A stretch of 64,000 nucleotides of DNA from JAAXHB01 sp965214945 (GTDB lineage: Bacteria > Actinomycetota > Acidimicrobiia > Acidimicrobiales > Aldehydirespiratoraceae), in contig OZ244029.1 in NCBI GenBank assembly GCA_965214945.1, positions 496,001-560,000 of the forward strand. The letters run 5' to 3'. The notes under the pieces are model-generated. The model searched no databases and was not told where the DNA came from. It saw nothing but the letters and a program-made list of their open reading frames with translations. Numbering within the stretch: the stretch's first letter is position 1; the number at the start of each line of letters is the position of its first letter. Below are positions 44,468 through 53,355 of the stretch, piece after piece. The translations under genes and the position numbers were made by a program.

Positions 44468-45319
44468 TCACACTCCGCACACTCCTGCGCATTCGTTGCC
44501 CCAGCCGCCGCTTCTGAGGCGGTTCGGTCCGCTCGATAGCGCCTGTGCGCGTTCGGTTGCGGCTTCCGCGACCGCGGCGGCCAGTGGTTTGCGCCTCACG
44601 TGAAGAAACGCCCGGTTGCGGAACCCCGCGCGTGCGGGATGCCCGTCGGCGCGCAGCGCCTTGTCGATGCGAACCGCGTCGGCGAAGGCGTCGGGGTCGC
44701 CGTCTCGCAGGCTCAGCCATTCTGCGTCGGAGTGGAACGGGCAGCCAGCGCACGACGACCTCGGCAGGTCGCGTCCGGGGAACTCTACGGCGAACCAGTT
44801 GATGCAGTCTTGGCGGCTTATTCCGGCGTCGATCAGCGGATACCGGTTGATGATCCACCGTTCGGCGGGCAGGCGCATCCGTTCGATTTCGTCGACGGTG
44901 ATGCCCAGCCACATTTCTACTCGTGTGCCTGCGGGCACAGGCGAACGCGGGCGCAGACCCAGACGGCGGCGTGTTTCCGCCAGAATGGGGGCCACCTTGT
45001 AGTCGGAGGTGCATTGGCGCCAGTTGGCGCCCGCGGGGGTGCCGTCGGGTTTGGCTAGCCATACGGGGATGGTTGTCCATGGGCGCCCGCGGGCGTTGAC
45101 GCCTGCCAGCGTGTCGTCGCGTAGAGACCTGCTGTCGCGGCTGACCGTCAGCGTCGGGTACGACAATCTCGGCTTCAGCCATCTCAGGTGTTCATACACG
45201 GCCTGGGGTTCCCAGCCCGTGTCAGCGAACACAGCCACGTCGGGTCGCGGCCCGAGTTCGCCGCGGTCTGCTAGGAGTGCCATCACCGACGACTGGGTTC
45301 CTCCGCCCAGCGACAGCAC
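44468..45319 (-). CDS. PAPS-reductase/PP-loop-like protein, module 1
   Basis: A 283-residue protein of the PAPS reductase/adenylate-forming PP-loop superfamily. The N-terminal SLGGGTQSSVMALL is a modified PP-loop (usual SGGxDS), followed by VAVFADTGWEP. CTSDYK and CAGCPFHSDAEW contribute cysteines as in relatives that hold an Fe-S cluster or act in sulfur transfer, such as DndC and TtcA. It probably adenylates or sulfurates a nucleic acid or nucleotide; the substrate is unknown. It is the last gene of the minus-strand module after the GHKL, middle and DUF6339-like genes. A ~90% identical truncated copy lies inverted at 50898. Confidence 0.75.
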   Translation of the reverse strand: MLSLGGGTQSSVMALLADRGELGPRPDVAVFADTGWEPQAVYEHLRWLKPRLSYPTLTVSRDSRSLRDDTLAGVNARGRPWTTIPVWLAKPDGTPAGANWRQCTSDYKVAPILAETRRRLGLRPRSPVPAGTRVEMWLGITVDEIERMRLPAERWIINRYPLIDAGISRQDCINWFAVEFPGRDLPRSSCAGCPFHSDAEWLSLRDGDPDAFADAVRIDKALRADGHPARAGFRNRAFLHVRRKPLAAAVAEAATERAQALSSGPNRLRSGGWGNECAGVCGV

Positions 45320-45348
45320 TCTTAGAGCCGCCGGACGTTGTGTCCGGC

Positions 45349-46149
45349 TCAGTCTTTTGGGGGCAGGCAGTCCCGTATCGTTTCTCGGAGAGCGTCGTGG
45401 TTCAGTGCGTCGAGGCACACCAGGCCGGCACGCCTGTTGAGTGCGGAGAGCCAGGCTTGAGCGGCAGCGTGCTGGCCTGGTGTGCTTAGCAGTCCGCTGT
45501 CGGCTGCCGTGTCCATCACGAGGGCGCGTATGCGGTCTGAGGCCATCAGAACACTGTGGGCCAACAGTCTGTGGTACAGCCCGCGATTGCCCGCCATCAG
45601 GTCCAGCAGCTGATCGCTGGAGTGTGCGCTGTGTGGGGCGGCCCGTTCGGCGAACTCGGCCAGCCACCAAAGCCGTGCGGTGGTGTTCGACTCTTTGTGG
45701 CGGTGCAGCCAGTGCTTCGCGACGAAACCGGCTTGCGATTTCTGTGTGTTGCCTGACGCGGGGTTGCGTTTGGCTAGTTTGCTGGTTTTCCACCTGATCG
45801 TGCAGTACTCGGCGAGGTGGAAGCAGTTGATCGAAGCCAGCACACGAGGATCCGCGGCGTCGGCTGCTGTGAGCTGCGGCAGAGCCTGCCGCAGAAGCCG
45901 CGCGTTGGTGTGATCGTCGTCGGGGCCGCCTTTGTCGCCTGTTGAAATGGCGGACAGGTTCGCCTGCGGCTGCCATCGCCTGCCGGTGAACAGGCGCGGG
46001 GTGTCGGCGGCGTGGGATGCCAGCTGAGTCTCAGCCGCGGAGCGCAACTGCTGGGAGTCGCCTGCTAGGAACAGCCCCGGACAGGTGGCCGCTAGGTGTT
46101 TCAGGGCGGCGTACCCGGCGGATGTCAGCTGGCGCACAGGTCGAGACAT
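45349..46149 (-). CDS. DUF6339-like protein, module 1
   Basis: A 266-residue helical protein with TTARLWWLAEFAERA, a middle segment of the form LLDLMAGNRGLYHRLLAHSV and a C-terminal LNRRAGLVCLDALNHDALRE. These match the general pattern I associate with DUF6339, a family of unknown function, and correspond position by position to the gene at 56120. ATG 46149 has a GGGGAG site five bases upstream and follows the previous stop by one base. No catalytic motif is evident. Confidence 0.6.
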   Translation of the reverse strand: MSRPVRQLTSAGYAALKHLAATCPGLFLAGDSQQLRSAAETQLASHAADTPRLFTGRRWQPQANLSAISTGDKGGPDDDHTNARLLRQALPQLTAADAADPRVLASINCFHLAEYCTIRWKTSKLAKRNPASGNTQKSQAGFVAKHWLHRHKESNTTARLWWLAEFAERAAPHSAHSSDQLLDLMAGNRGLYHRLLAHSVLMASDRIRALVMDTAADSGLLSTPGQHAAAQAWLSALNRRAGLVCLDALNHDALRETIRDCLPPKD

Positions 46150-46150
46150 G

Positions 46151-47098
46151 TCACTCCCCACCGTCGGACGCAGTTGAGGTGTCGGCTTGTTCCAGGCCAG
46201 GCAAGCCCAACGCCAACGGGCTATGCAGCAGTCGCTGAGCCACCCATAGCGCAGACGGCCGTTTGCCGCCGACGATCAGGTCCTCGTCTTCGAGGCTGGC
46301 GTCCATCCGCATGAACTCCCTCGTGAAACAGCCGGTCCACGTCGTGCCCTCTTCGGGGAGCAAGCCGCGCTCGCTGTCACTGTCACCGTTCGCTTTCGCG
46401 CGGGACACGTACTCGTTGACACCCCCGACCAGCGTCGGCAGGTACAGCGCCTGCTTCGCCCAGACCCTGCCGACGGGCCGCGCCCGGGTCGCCCGGAATT
46501 CGTCGAGCGTGTCGGTGTGGGCTTTCAGCGTGATCAGCGTGTCGCCGTATTCGACTTCCCACATCCCGCGGTCGAGCTCGTCGTCGGCGGCGAGCGCGAT
46601 CAACGAGCGGATGTTGCCGCTGTCCTCGCTCAGGTCTCGGAGCGGCACGACGTACGGGCCGGTCACGGCCAGCGGACCGCCCGCGGGCACTGGCAGAGTG
46701 CCGTTGCCGTACGCGGGATGCGCCTCGCCGAGAGGCAAGTCCAGGCTCACTGCGGCGACGATCAGCGGATGGAACTCGACTTTCCCCGACAGCCGTCCGA
46801 GCCCCAGGCTGTCTGTCACCTCCGCGGTGCCGGTGTCGGCTTGGAACAGGCACCGCAGGCTGGTCTCGCTGCAGTACACCCACACCGAGCATGCGGCCTT
46901 GCCTGCACGCACGAGGCCCTTGACAGTCGCAGATTCGCACTTGAAGACGGCATCGAAAACCAAGCGGGCGTCCTCGCGTGCGTTGGGCTGCTGCTGCGGC
47001 CTGGCCTGGAGTTCGACAGTGAGCTTCTTACCGGGGTAGGCGTGACGACTTTGCCCGAGAACCGGGTACGGGAAACCTCTCCGCGGCGAGTATCTCAC
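46151..47098 (-). CDS. Module middle protein of unknown function, module 1
   Basis: A 315-residue, mostly beta-rich protein of unknown function. Its central block (CSVWVYCSETSLRCLF, KVEFHPLIVAAVSLDLPLGE, then LPVPAGGPLAV) aligns by eye with the gene at 55248 (YAVEVRCPQTAWAK, LWPGVVTVADAQMPTGD, VQVPAGVWLVI), which supports a common family. GTG 47098 overlaps the GHKL stop (GTGA), and the following gene begins one base after its stop. It has no signal peptide or membrane segment. Confidence 0.55.
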   Translation of the reverse strand: MRYSPRRGFPYPVLGQSRHAYPGKKLTVELQARPQQQPNAREDARLVFDAVFKCESATVKGLVRAGKAACSVWVYCSETSLRCLFQADTGTAEVTDSLGLGRLSGKVEFHPLIVAAVSLDLPLGEAHPAYGNGTLPVPAGGPLAVTGPYVVPLRDLSEDSGNIRSLIALAADDELDRGMWEVEYGDTLITLKAHTDTLDEFRATRARPVGRVWAKQALYLPTLVGGVNEYVSRAKANGDSDSERGLLPEEGTTWTGCFTREFMRMDASLEDEDLIVGGKRPSALWVAQRLLHSPLALGLPGLEQADTSTASDGGE

Positions 47099-49036
47099 AC
47101 CGTGGCTGTGTCAGGCCAATGGACGACCAGTTCGTGAGCGGCGCGGTCGACACGTTCGGCGCACCGCGCGGTCAACGAAATTCGGTCTCGGCCGTTCATA
47201 GCGGCCGCAGACACAAGCAGCCTGCCTTGACGGGCAGCAACCGCGTCGGCGGGACGGCAGTCCAGCACGCTGCCGATGGGCACACGCGCGCCGCCTCCGT
47301 CTTCGAACACGGCTCTCAGGGACACCTCCAACCCCTCGGGGGCGACCTTGGCTGCTTCCGGGGGCAGCGAGCGAAACGACACTCCCAACAGATGCGATCC
47401 GTCTTTGCCTGCCGCGGGAGTGAACACAGGACGCAGACTAATGTTCGGAACGTTGACGACACGATGCGACCCTGGCGGACTGTGCCGCCCGGGCCGTCGG
47501 GTCTGCCCAGACTGCCCTGGGACGGGCGCAGGGCCGGGTCCTTCCACAGGCCCGTCCGGGTCGGGTTCTTCAGCCCCGCCGGAAGGCAACGACAGCCGCA
47601 GCGCCGGCTGCCTGGGCGACCGTTTGACCTGCTTTGGCGCGCCGACGGAGACCTTACGCTTCCGCGGTCCGCCTCCCGGCACTTCGATCACCAATTCCAG
47701 CTCTTCCAGCTCGCTGAGGCTCTCATCAGCCCGCACAACGTGAGGTTCGGCTATAGCGGCAACCTTCTTATGCAGCCACCGCCCCAGACGTTTCAGCGCT
47801 CGGAGGGCCTTCGCACGTTCGGCCGGGCAGGTGATGCGATCAACGCCAAGCCGGTCGTGTGCGGGAGCCTCACAGTCGCGCAGCACGCTGTCGCCTTCGC
47901 CGGGTTCGATGACGCACACGGCCGTGAAGTTCTGCCAGTGTCGTTTCCATCCCGGCCACGCCTCACCGAACCCGTCGCGGGTGTCGGTTATGAGCAGGCC
48001 GGGATGCCGCACAAGCGCATACGAACGGCCAGGTTCTTGGTCACCCGCCGCGGCCCATAGAGTCGCCTCGCCGAGTCCTTCGATGCCGATGGCCGCCCGT
48101 GGCTCCCCGGAGCAGACCTCCACACGCCGGCGAGTTTTCTCCGAGCAGACGACCTGCCCGCCCTTGAGTTCCTCCGCGCATACGGTGAACTGGTCGCCGG
48201 TGTCTTCGCCGACGACGACTACCTCGAGCTTGCCGTTGAGCACCGCCCAAAAAAAGTTGTCGGCTATGTGCGACTGGACGGTCTTAGCCCACCCGGACTT
48301 GCTGTCGAGCCGGTAGCCGGGCATCCACACGGCCGTGCCCGGCTGTCGGAGCCTGAACACGGCGGGTATCTCCCCGTCTTCGAGAGAGCGTTCGCTGCCT
48401 TCGCCGGAGCCCTTGAACAGGAACCCCGTGCCGCTGACGTTCTCGTCCCGCCTGTTGGTATGCGACACCAGCACCGTCCGGCCACCGAACCGGTGGGCGT
48501 GGGCGCCCGAGTCGTTGTCGAAGCAAGTCGAATACAGCACCGTCCGCAAAGGAGTGCACGCGTAGGGCGCGAACTTGCCTATCCCGAAGCTTCCCAGCGC
48601 CTGGGCGCCGGGCGTGTCAGGCTTAGCGGAGACCCCGGTCGCGACGGTCAGCGACTTCCAGGGCGCTAAACCCTCCCCCCCCCCCCCCGCTGTCTCGTGT
48701 GCCAGTGGTGCCAGAGTCTTTGACCACCAGCGCGGGGACCGTCTCGCCGTCTAGCAAAGACGCCGCCTCGGTGAACTGGGCGCTGTGATCGCCAGCTAGT
48801 TCCGAAGCGGCGGCTTGGCGCATGTGCGCTGCCAGACCGCCCCCTGCGAAGTCGGCCACTGGCAGATTGTTGAGTTCGATCTCGACGCTCACCATGCCGC
48901 CGGCGTGGGCGTCCAACGAGTTCTGCAAGCATTCCCGCACCATCGCGCCGGTACGGGCACCGGTGTAATGCTCGATCCCCGGGTGGGCCGGCCCCTGACG
49001 CGAATGCCGCTGCCGCTCAAACACCCACACCGCCAT
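47095..49036 (-). CDS. GHKL-type ATPase, module 1, interrupted by a C14 (coding G14) run
   Basis: Two frames join into one protein of about 646 residues if the run at 48675-48688 is 13 rather than 14. The N-terminal part has the N-box RECLQNSLDA and the G1 box VKDSGTTG; after the run come GSFGIGKFAPYAC (G2 box) and GTGFLFKG. Together these make a complete Bergerat ATP-binding fold, as in Hsp90, MutL and MORC. A Pro-rich linker and a C-terminal beta domain follow. The restored length agrees with its intact counterpart (670 residues at 53234). As sequenced the ATPase is broken. ATG 49036 has an AGGA site. Confidence 0.75.
48675..48688. repeat. C14 homopolymer in the module 1 GHKL ATPase gene
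   Basis: Fourteen C on the + strand (G on the coding strand), between the G1 box and the G2 box. Thirteen or sixteen would keep the frame. Confidence 0.9.
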
Positions 49037-49325
49037 CAACAGGATCCTACCTGGAGCGCCTCGGCTATCTACTCAAGGAGAAGCCTGGGCGACCTGACAA
49101 CGCTTGAAACGGCGCTCCGAACAGCGGGCCGCTTGGTTGTTCACCGACTGCGGCCACGGGCAGATCTTCGCGGTCAGCCTTAGCGCTCACAGTGCCCCGC
49201 CGTCAGCGTAGGCCTCCAACGAGTTGTGCCGCCATTCTCGCAGCGGCGAGGCGATAGAGCAGGTGCCAGGAAGCGTGGGTGGAAGCGGTGGCGCATCGCG
49301 CGGAGTGGCGGCTCCTGGCCCGCAG

Positions 49326-50609
49326 TCACGGGCGCTTCGACCGGCACCTGCCCGCGTGCCCCTTGGCCAGCGCACAGCGCGCCTTGGCGCGGGGCATCCA
49401 CTTGCCGCAGCGCGGGGGCTGATCAGGCGCGCCGACTGGGCGCGTACGGCCCACGGCGCGGCGTGTGCTATCGCCGAGGGTTACTATCGCTTCGCTCGGC
49501 AGGAGCCAAGTCGGCGCCAGTACTCCTCCACGCACGTGCTGGCGCGTGACGCACCCCGACAGTTCCAGGCGCTCCGCAATGTCGGTACATGTCCGGTACC
49601 GCCGACGGAGCCGTTCCGATATTCGGCGCAGCGTCGCACGGCCGGCCAGGTCCGCCATCGCCACAACGAAGTCCTGCTCGTTCTCGGAGAGGTCGTGCCA
49701 TGCGGGCTCGTGCACGGTTCGGGTCATGTCGTCGTTGGCGCGCGATATGGCAAAGTCGACGCATTCGCTGTCGATGGCCCCCTCAGGCGCTCCTGCCGCC
49801 CGCCATGCGTGAGCGCCGACCAACTGGACGTGATACGGCGACGGGATCGCTTGCTCGGACGCCCTCCTCAGAGCCTCTGTCTCAATTTGACCGCCTGCTC
49901 TTCGGACGGTTTCGCGCAGGCACCTCCACGCGTTCGTGGGCCCAAACGGCGGCATCACATGACGCGGACAGCGCTGTAAGAAGGTGATCTTCTTGTCCCG
50001 TAGAAGCGTATACGCCATCTCCGACAGGCCAGCCCCGATGAACGCGATCGGACGCTGCCCGCGCTGGACGAGAATCTGCAGGTCGTTGACCAGAGAACGG
50101 CACTCGTTCCGCTCCACGGAGTGCAACTCGTCCACGGTCAGCAGAACCATCTTCTTGTTCTGAGCGGCCAAGTCCGCCAGCACCGACAACACAGCACGCA
50201 AGTTCCGCTGTTCCAGCCAGTCGCGCCGCGGTGGCGGATCAGAGGTCTCCCAGCTGACTGACACGCTCGCCACTGCCGCTGAGGTCACCCTCCGTCGCGG
50301 TTTCGTTCCTGGGGGGTCTGTCACGGCGTCAATGGCCAACGCTTTGATGCGTGCCTCCAGGCCGGGAGTGGATGCGTGAGTGTTCAAGATGATGTGACCC
50401 TGTGAGGCGGCCGCGCTCTCCACCAGTCCCAAGAGCGCGGTCTTGCCGGAAGATCGTTCCCCCAAGAGCAGGGACGCAAACCGGGGGTCCAACGGTCCGC
50501 CTGCGAGGCCCGCCGACAATTCGCGGCGGATGTCCGACCGGCCCACGAAGACGCGGGGCGGCAGCCCAAATCCCGCCGTGAAGGGGTTGGATGGCTGGAG
50601 AAACACCAT
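49326..50609 (-). CDS. AAA ATPase (ORC/Cdc6-like, AAA_16 type) with C-terminal Cys motif
   Basis: A 427-residue protein beginning MVFLQPSNPFTAGFG and then PPRVFVGRSDIRREL (the lead-in of AAA_16 ATPases). Walker A is LLGERSSGKTALL, Walker B VLLTVDELHS and a sensor-like IAFIGAGLSEM follows. A winged-helix-like C-terminal domain (ENEQDFVVAMADLAGRATLRRISERL) ends in a Cys motif (CGKWMPRAKARCALAKGH...C) resembling the one in the nucleotidyltransferase at 42562. It may sense or bind DNA. It lies between the two modules. In-frame codons continue up to 50795, but that part looks like junction sequence. Confidence 0.75.
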   Translation of the reverse strand: MVFLQPSNPFTAGFGLPPRVFVGRSDIRRELSAGLAGGPLDPRFASLLLGERSSGKTALLGLVESAAASQGHIILNTHASTPGLEARIKALAIDAVTDPPGTKPRRRVTSAAVASVSVSWETSDPPPRRDWLEQRNLRAVLSVLADLAAQNKKMVLLTVDELHSVERNECRSLVNDLQILVQRGQRPIAFIGAGLSEMAYTLLRDKKITFLQRCPRHVMPPFGPTNAWRCLRETVRRAGGQIETEALRRASEQAIPSPYHVQLVGAHAWRAAGAPEGAIDSECVDFAISRANDDMTRTVHEPAWHDLSENEQDFVVAMADLAGRATLRRISERLRRRYRTCTDIAERLELSGCVTRQHVRGGVLAPTWLLPSEAIVTLGDSTRRAVGRTRPVGAPDQPPRCGKWMPRAKARCALAKGHAGRCRSKRP

Positions 50610-50897
50610 GCCACAGCCTAACATCACGCACAAGCCCGCCGCACAACGCACAACCTGAAGGATGTGGCCAGCACAGCACCTCCACGCCTCGCCGCTGTCT
50701 CTGATGCCGTACGCGCAATAGTCGTCCACCGACATGTCTAAGAACGACCCCGCCAGCGGATCCGGCAGCGGGAAGAGATTCGGCATGAAGTCCATGCCCC
50801 ACTCCCAGCCCGCCGCCGCGGGCGTCGGCCGCCCGCGGCAGAAACGACGCCATCTGCCCCCCGGTCACGGGATCGTGGGGGCTGACTGGATCGAGGC

Positions 50898-51542
50898 TTG
50901 GTGGTAGGCGCCGCTCGGCTCTGGTCCAGAACGACCCCCATTCCCGTGTGGCTGGCCAAACCCGACGGCGCCCCCGCGGGCGCCAACTGGCGCCAATGCA
51001 CCTCCGACTACAAAGTCGCTCCCATTCTGGCGGAAACACGCCGATATCTGGGCCTGCGCCCGCGTTCCCCTGTGCCCGCAGGCACACAAGTAGAAATGTG
51101 GCTGGGCATCACAACCGACGAAATCGAACGGATGCGCCTGCCAGCTGAACGGTGGATCATCAACCGGTACCCGCTGATCGACGCCGGAATAAGCCGCCAG
51201 GACTGCATCGACTGGTTCGCCGAAAAGTTCCCCGGACGCGACCTACCCAGATCGTCGTGCGCTGGCTGCCCATTCCACTCCGACGCAGAATGGCTGAACC
51301 TGCGAGACCGCGACCCCGACGCCTTCGCCGACGCCGTGCGCATCGACAAAGCGCTACGAACCGACGGGCACCCCGCACACGCGGGATTCCGCAACCGGGC
51401 GTTTCTTCACATAAGACGCAAACCACTAGCCGCCGCAGTCACAGAAGCCGCAACCGAACACGAACAGACGCTACCGAACGGACCGAACCGCCTCAAAAGC
51501 GGCGGCTGGAGCAACGAATGCGCAGGAATATACGGAATCTAA
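50898..51542 (+). pseudogene. 5'-truncated copy of the module 1 PAPS-reductase-like gene
   Basis: From about 50938 the sequence is an inverted copy of 44468-45080 and beyond (about 90% identical protein, from IPVWLAKPDG to the C-terminus). The PP-loop and first ~80 residues are missing. The remaining frame is intact to its stop, including CTSDYK and CAGCPFHS, so the truncation is recent. Similarity continues past the stop to about 51690. Confidence 0.8.
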
Positions 51543-51960
51543 ACCCGCAGCCTCAGTTGAACCGTCACCAGACCCCGTGTGCACGCCACCCCACATCCGC
51601 ACGGCGCCGACCCGACCGCTGGCATACAAACAAACCAGCTTTGCGGGCAGCCCGAATCGGCTGCCCGCAACGTTGTTAGCGTCCTACTGCCCTCTCGCGC
51701 CGCTCCCCGACCCTGTGCCCCCGCGCCAAACAGACCTCTAACGTTTCATGGCATAACCCAACCAACAGAACTCAGCCGCCCTCCCCGCCGCCCGTTTGTT
51801 AGGCTGGCTTTTGGCGGATGCGGGTGTGTTATTGAACGCGCCGGCGCGGGCTGTGGGGCGGTATCACATCAAGAGAACGGACAGTTCGGTGCCGCCGCGT
51901 TCGGCAAGTCCGGCAGCAGCGCGTGAGCGGGAGAGAGTTCTCTTGCCGCGTGCCGAGTCT
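51543..51960. other. Junction and leader region before the module 2 PAPS-reductase-like gene
   Basis: The first ~150 bases continue the inverted repeat of 44320-44467. 51790-51960 is the leader duplicated at 43867 and must hold the module 2 promoter. It contains an ACATCAAGAGAACGGACAG element that is present once here and twice in the other copy. Confidence 0.5.
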
Positions 51961-53355
51961 GTGCTGTGCAAGGCGCCGCGCTATCGCGACCCCGAGCACG
52001 CCGAGCTGTCTCATGTGGTGAAGATGTCCGGGGGAAGGTCGTCGGCGGCGATGGCTCTGAGCCTGGCGCGGGTGGGGGCGCTGCGCCCTGAGCGGGGCGA
52101 CTTGGCGCTGTTCGCGAACACGACCTGTGAGCATCCCGCCACGTACGACTTCGCCGTCAGGGTGTGCGACGAGTTGGAGGACGCCCACGGCGTGCCGTGT
52201 TTCTGGTACGAGTTCTGCACAGTGGAGGACGTGAGCGCCCGGGGCGGCTGGAGCCGCCACGCGTCGTGGCGGCTTGTGCGGCGGCGTCCTGCCGAGCCTG
52301 GCGACGATCCCGCCTTGCCGGGGTACCGTTCGGACGGTTCGGCGTTCGAGTCGCTGGCGTCGCACAAGACGATGCTCCCGAATCGGCATCTGCGAATATG
52401 CACCAGGGAGTTGAAGACGCTGCCGGGGGCTGCGCTGATCGCCGAGTGGCTTGCTGGCGGGCCGGGCCCTGCGCACGCGGGTCACCATCACGGGAGACGC
52501 TTGACCTCGGCCGAGCAGGCGGCTGACAAGTACTCGGGTACGATGCCGCGCGAGCGGTTCATTGACCTGCACGAGGCGTGCCATCGCATCGACCCGGAAA
52601 GCCGGCCTGCTCAGACCTGGCAGAAGTTCACCACAGTCCGTTTGAACCGGACGGATAATGGGCCGCGGCGGCGTGCCGATATCGCCGGAACCGCCGGACG
52701 CCCGGTGCGTTACGTGTCGCTTCTCGGGTTGAGGGTAGACGAGCCCGACCGGGTGGCGAGCATGGAGCATCGGGCGTTCATGGCGGAGGGCGCTGCTACC
52801 GCGGCGTGCCGGGACTCGTCGCAGCCCGCGGGGGAGATGCCTTACGCCCCGTTGAGCGATCACGGGGCCTCGGTCGGAGACGTGGCGGCGTTCTGGGCGT
52901 CGCAGCCGTACGATCTCGGCATCGACGGCAGCTTGGGCAACTGCGTCTACTGCTTCATGAAAGGAGAGGCCGCGCTGCGGCGTTTGGCGGCAGCGCCGGA
53001 CGAGCATCGGCGCCCGGGCGGGCCTACTCATATCGGCTGGTGGTCTGAGATCGAGAACCGCTACGCCCGCGATTCGGTCACCGACCGTCTGGGCGGCAAC
53101 GGCAGGTTCAAGTTCTTGTCCCTGTCGTCTGTGTCCTATGCCGACATTCTCACCGGCCGCCGGCCGACGCCGACAATCCCCCCCCCCCCGCAGTTCGGCG
53201 CCGCGGCTGCCGTGCGAGTGCTCGGACTAGAAGATGGCGGAGCTTCGTTTCGGCAGCGATCCGGGAGCGGCCTTCGGGTTCGACTCGTCCACGGTTCAAC
53301 GCGAAAGCGTCAGCGACGAGAGCGTGATCCGCGAACTGGTACAGAACTCCCTTGA
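51961..53355 (+). CDS. PAPS-reductase/PP-loop-like protein, module 2, with C12 run at its 3' end
   Basis: A 464-residue protein as sequenced. It has a PP-loop (HVVKMSGGRSSAAMALSL), LALFANTTCEHPATYDFA, ICTRELKTLPG, a substrate-type loop LLGLRVDEPDRVASME and a C-terminal GNCVYCFMKGE Cys pair, typical of PAPS-reductase-like proteins in modification or defence loci. Beyond a C12 run at 53178 the frame reads an Arg-rich, shadow-like tail that overlaps the next gene by 122 bp. With 11 or 14 C the protein would end at 53230, three bases before that gene. GTG 51961 is chosen because similarity to the decayed homologue at 17933 starts just after it. Confidence 0.75.
   Translation: MLCKAPRYRDPEHAELSHVVKMSGGRSSAAMALSLARVGALRPERGDLALFANTTCEHPATYDFAVRVCDELEDAHGVPCFWYEFCTVEDVSARGGWSRHASWRLVRRRPAEPGDDPALPGYRSDGSAFESLASHKTMLPNRHLRICTRELKTLPGAALIAEWLAGGPGPAHAGHHHGRRLTSAEQAADKYSGTMPRERFIDLHEACHRIDPESRPAQTWQKFTTVRLNRTDNGPRRRADIAGTAGRPVRYVSLLGLRVDEPDRVASMEHRAFMAEGAATAACRDSSQPAGEMPYAPLSDHGASVGDVAAFWASQPYDLGIDGSLGNCVYCFMKGEAALRRLAAAPDEHRRPGGPTHIGWWSEIENRYARDSVTDRLGGNGRFKFLSLSSVSYADILTGRRPTPTIPPPPQFGAAAAVRVLGLEDGGASFRQRSGSGLRVRLVHGSTRKRQRRERDPRTGTELP
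53178..53189. repeat. C12 homopolymer at the end of the module 2 PAPS-reductase-like gene
   Basis: Twelve C. Lengths of 11 or 14 bring in a TAG at 53228-53230, just before the GHKL start at 53234; 12 runs through to 53355. Confidence 0.9.
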
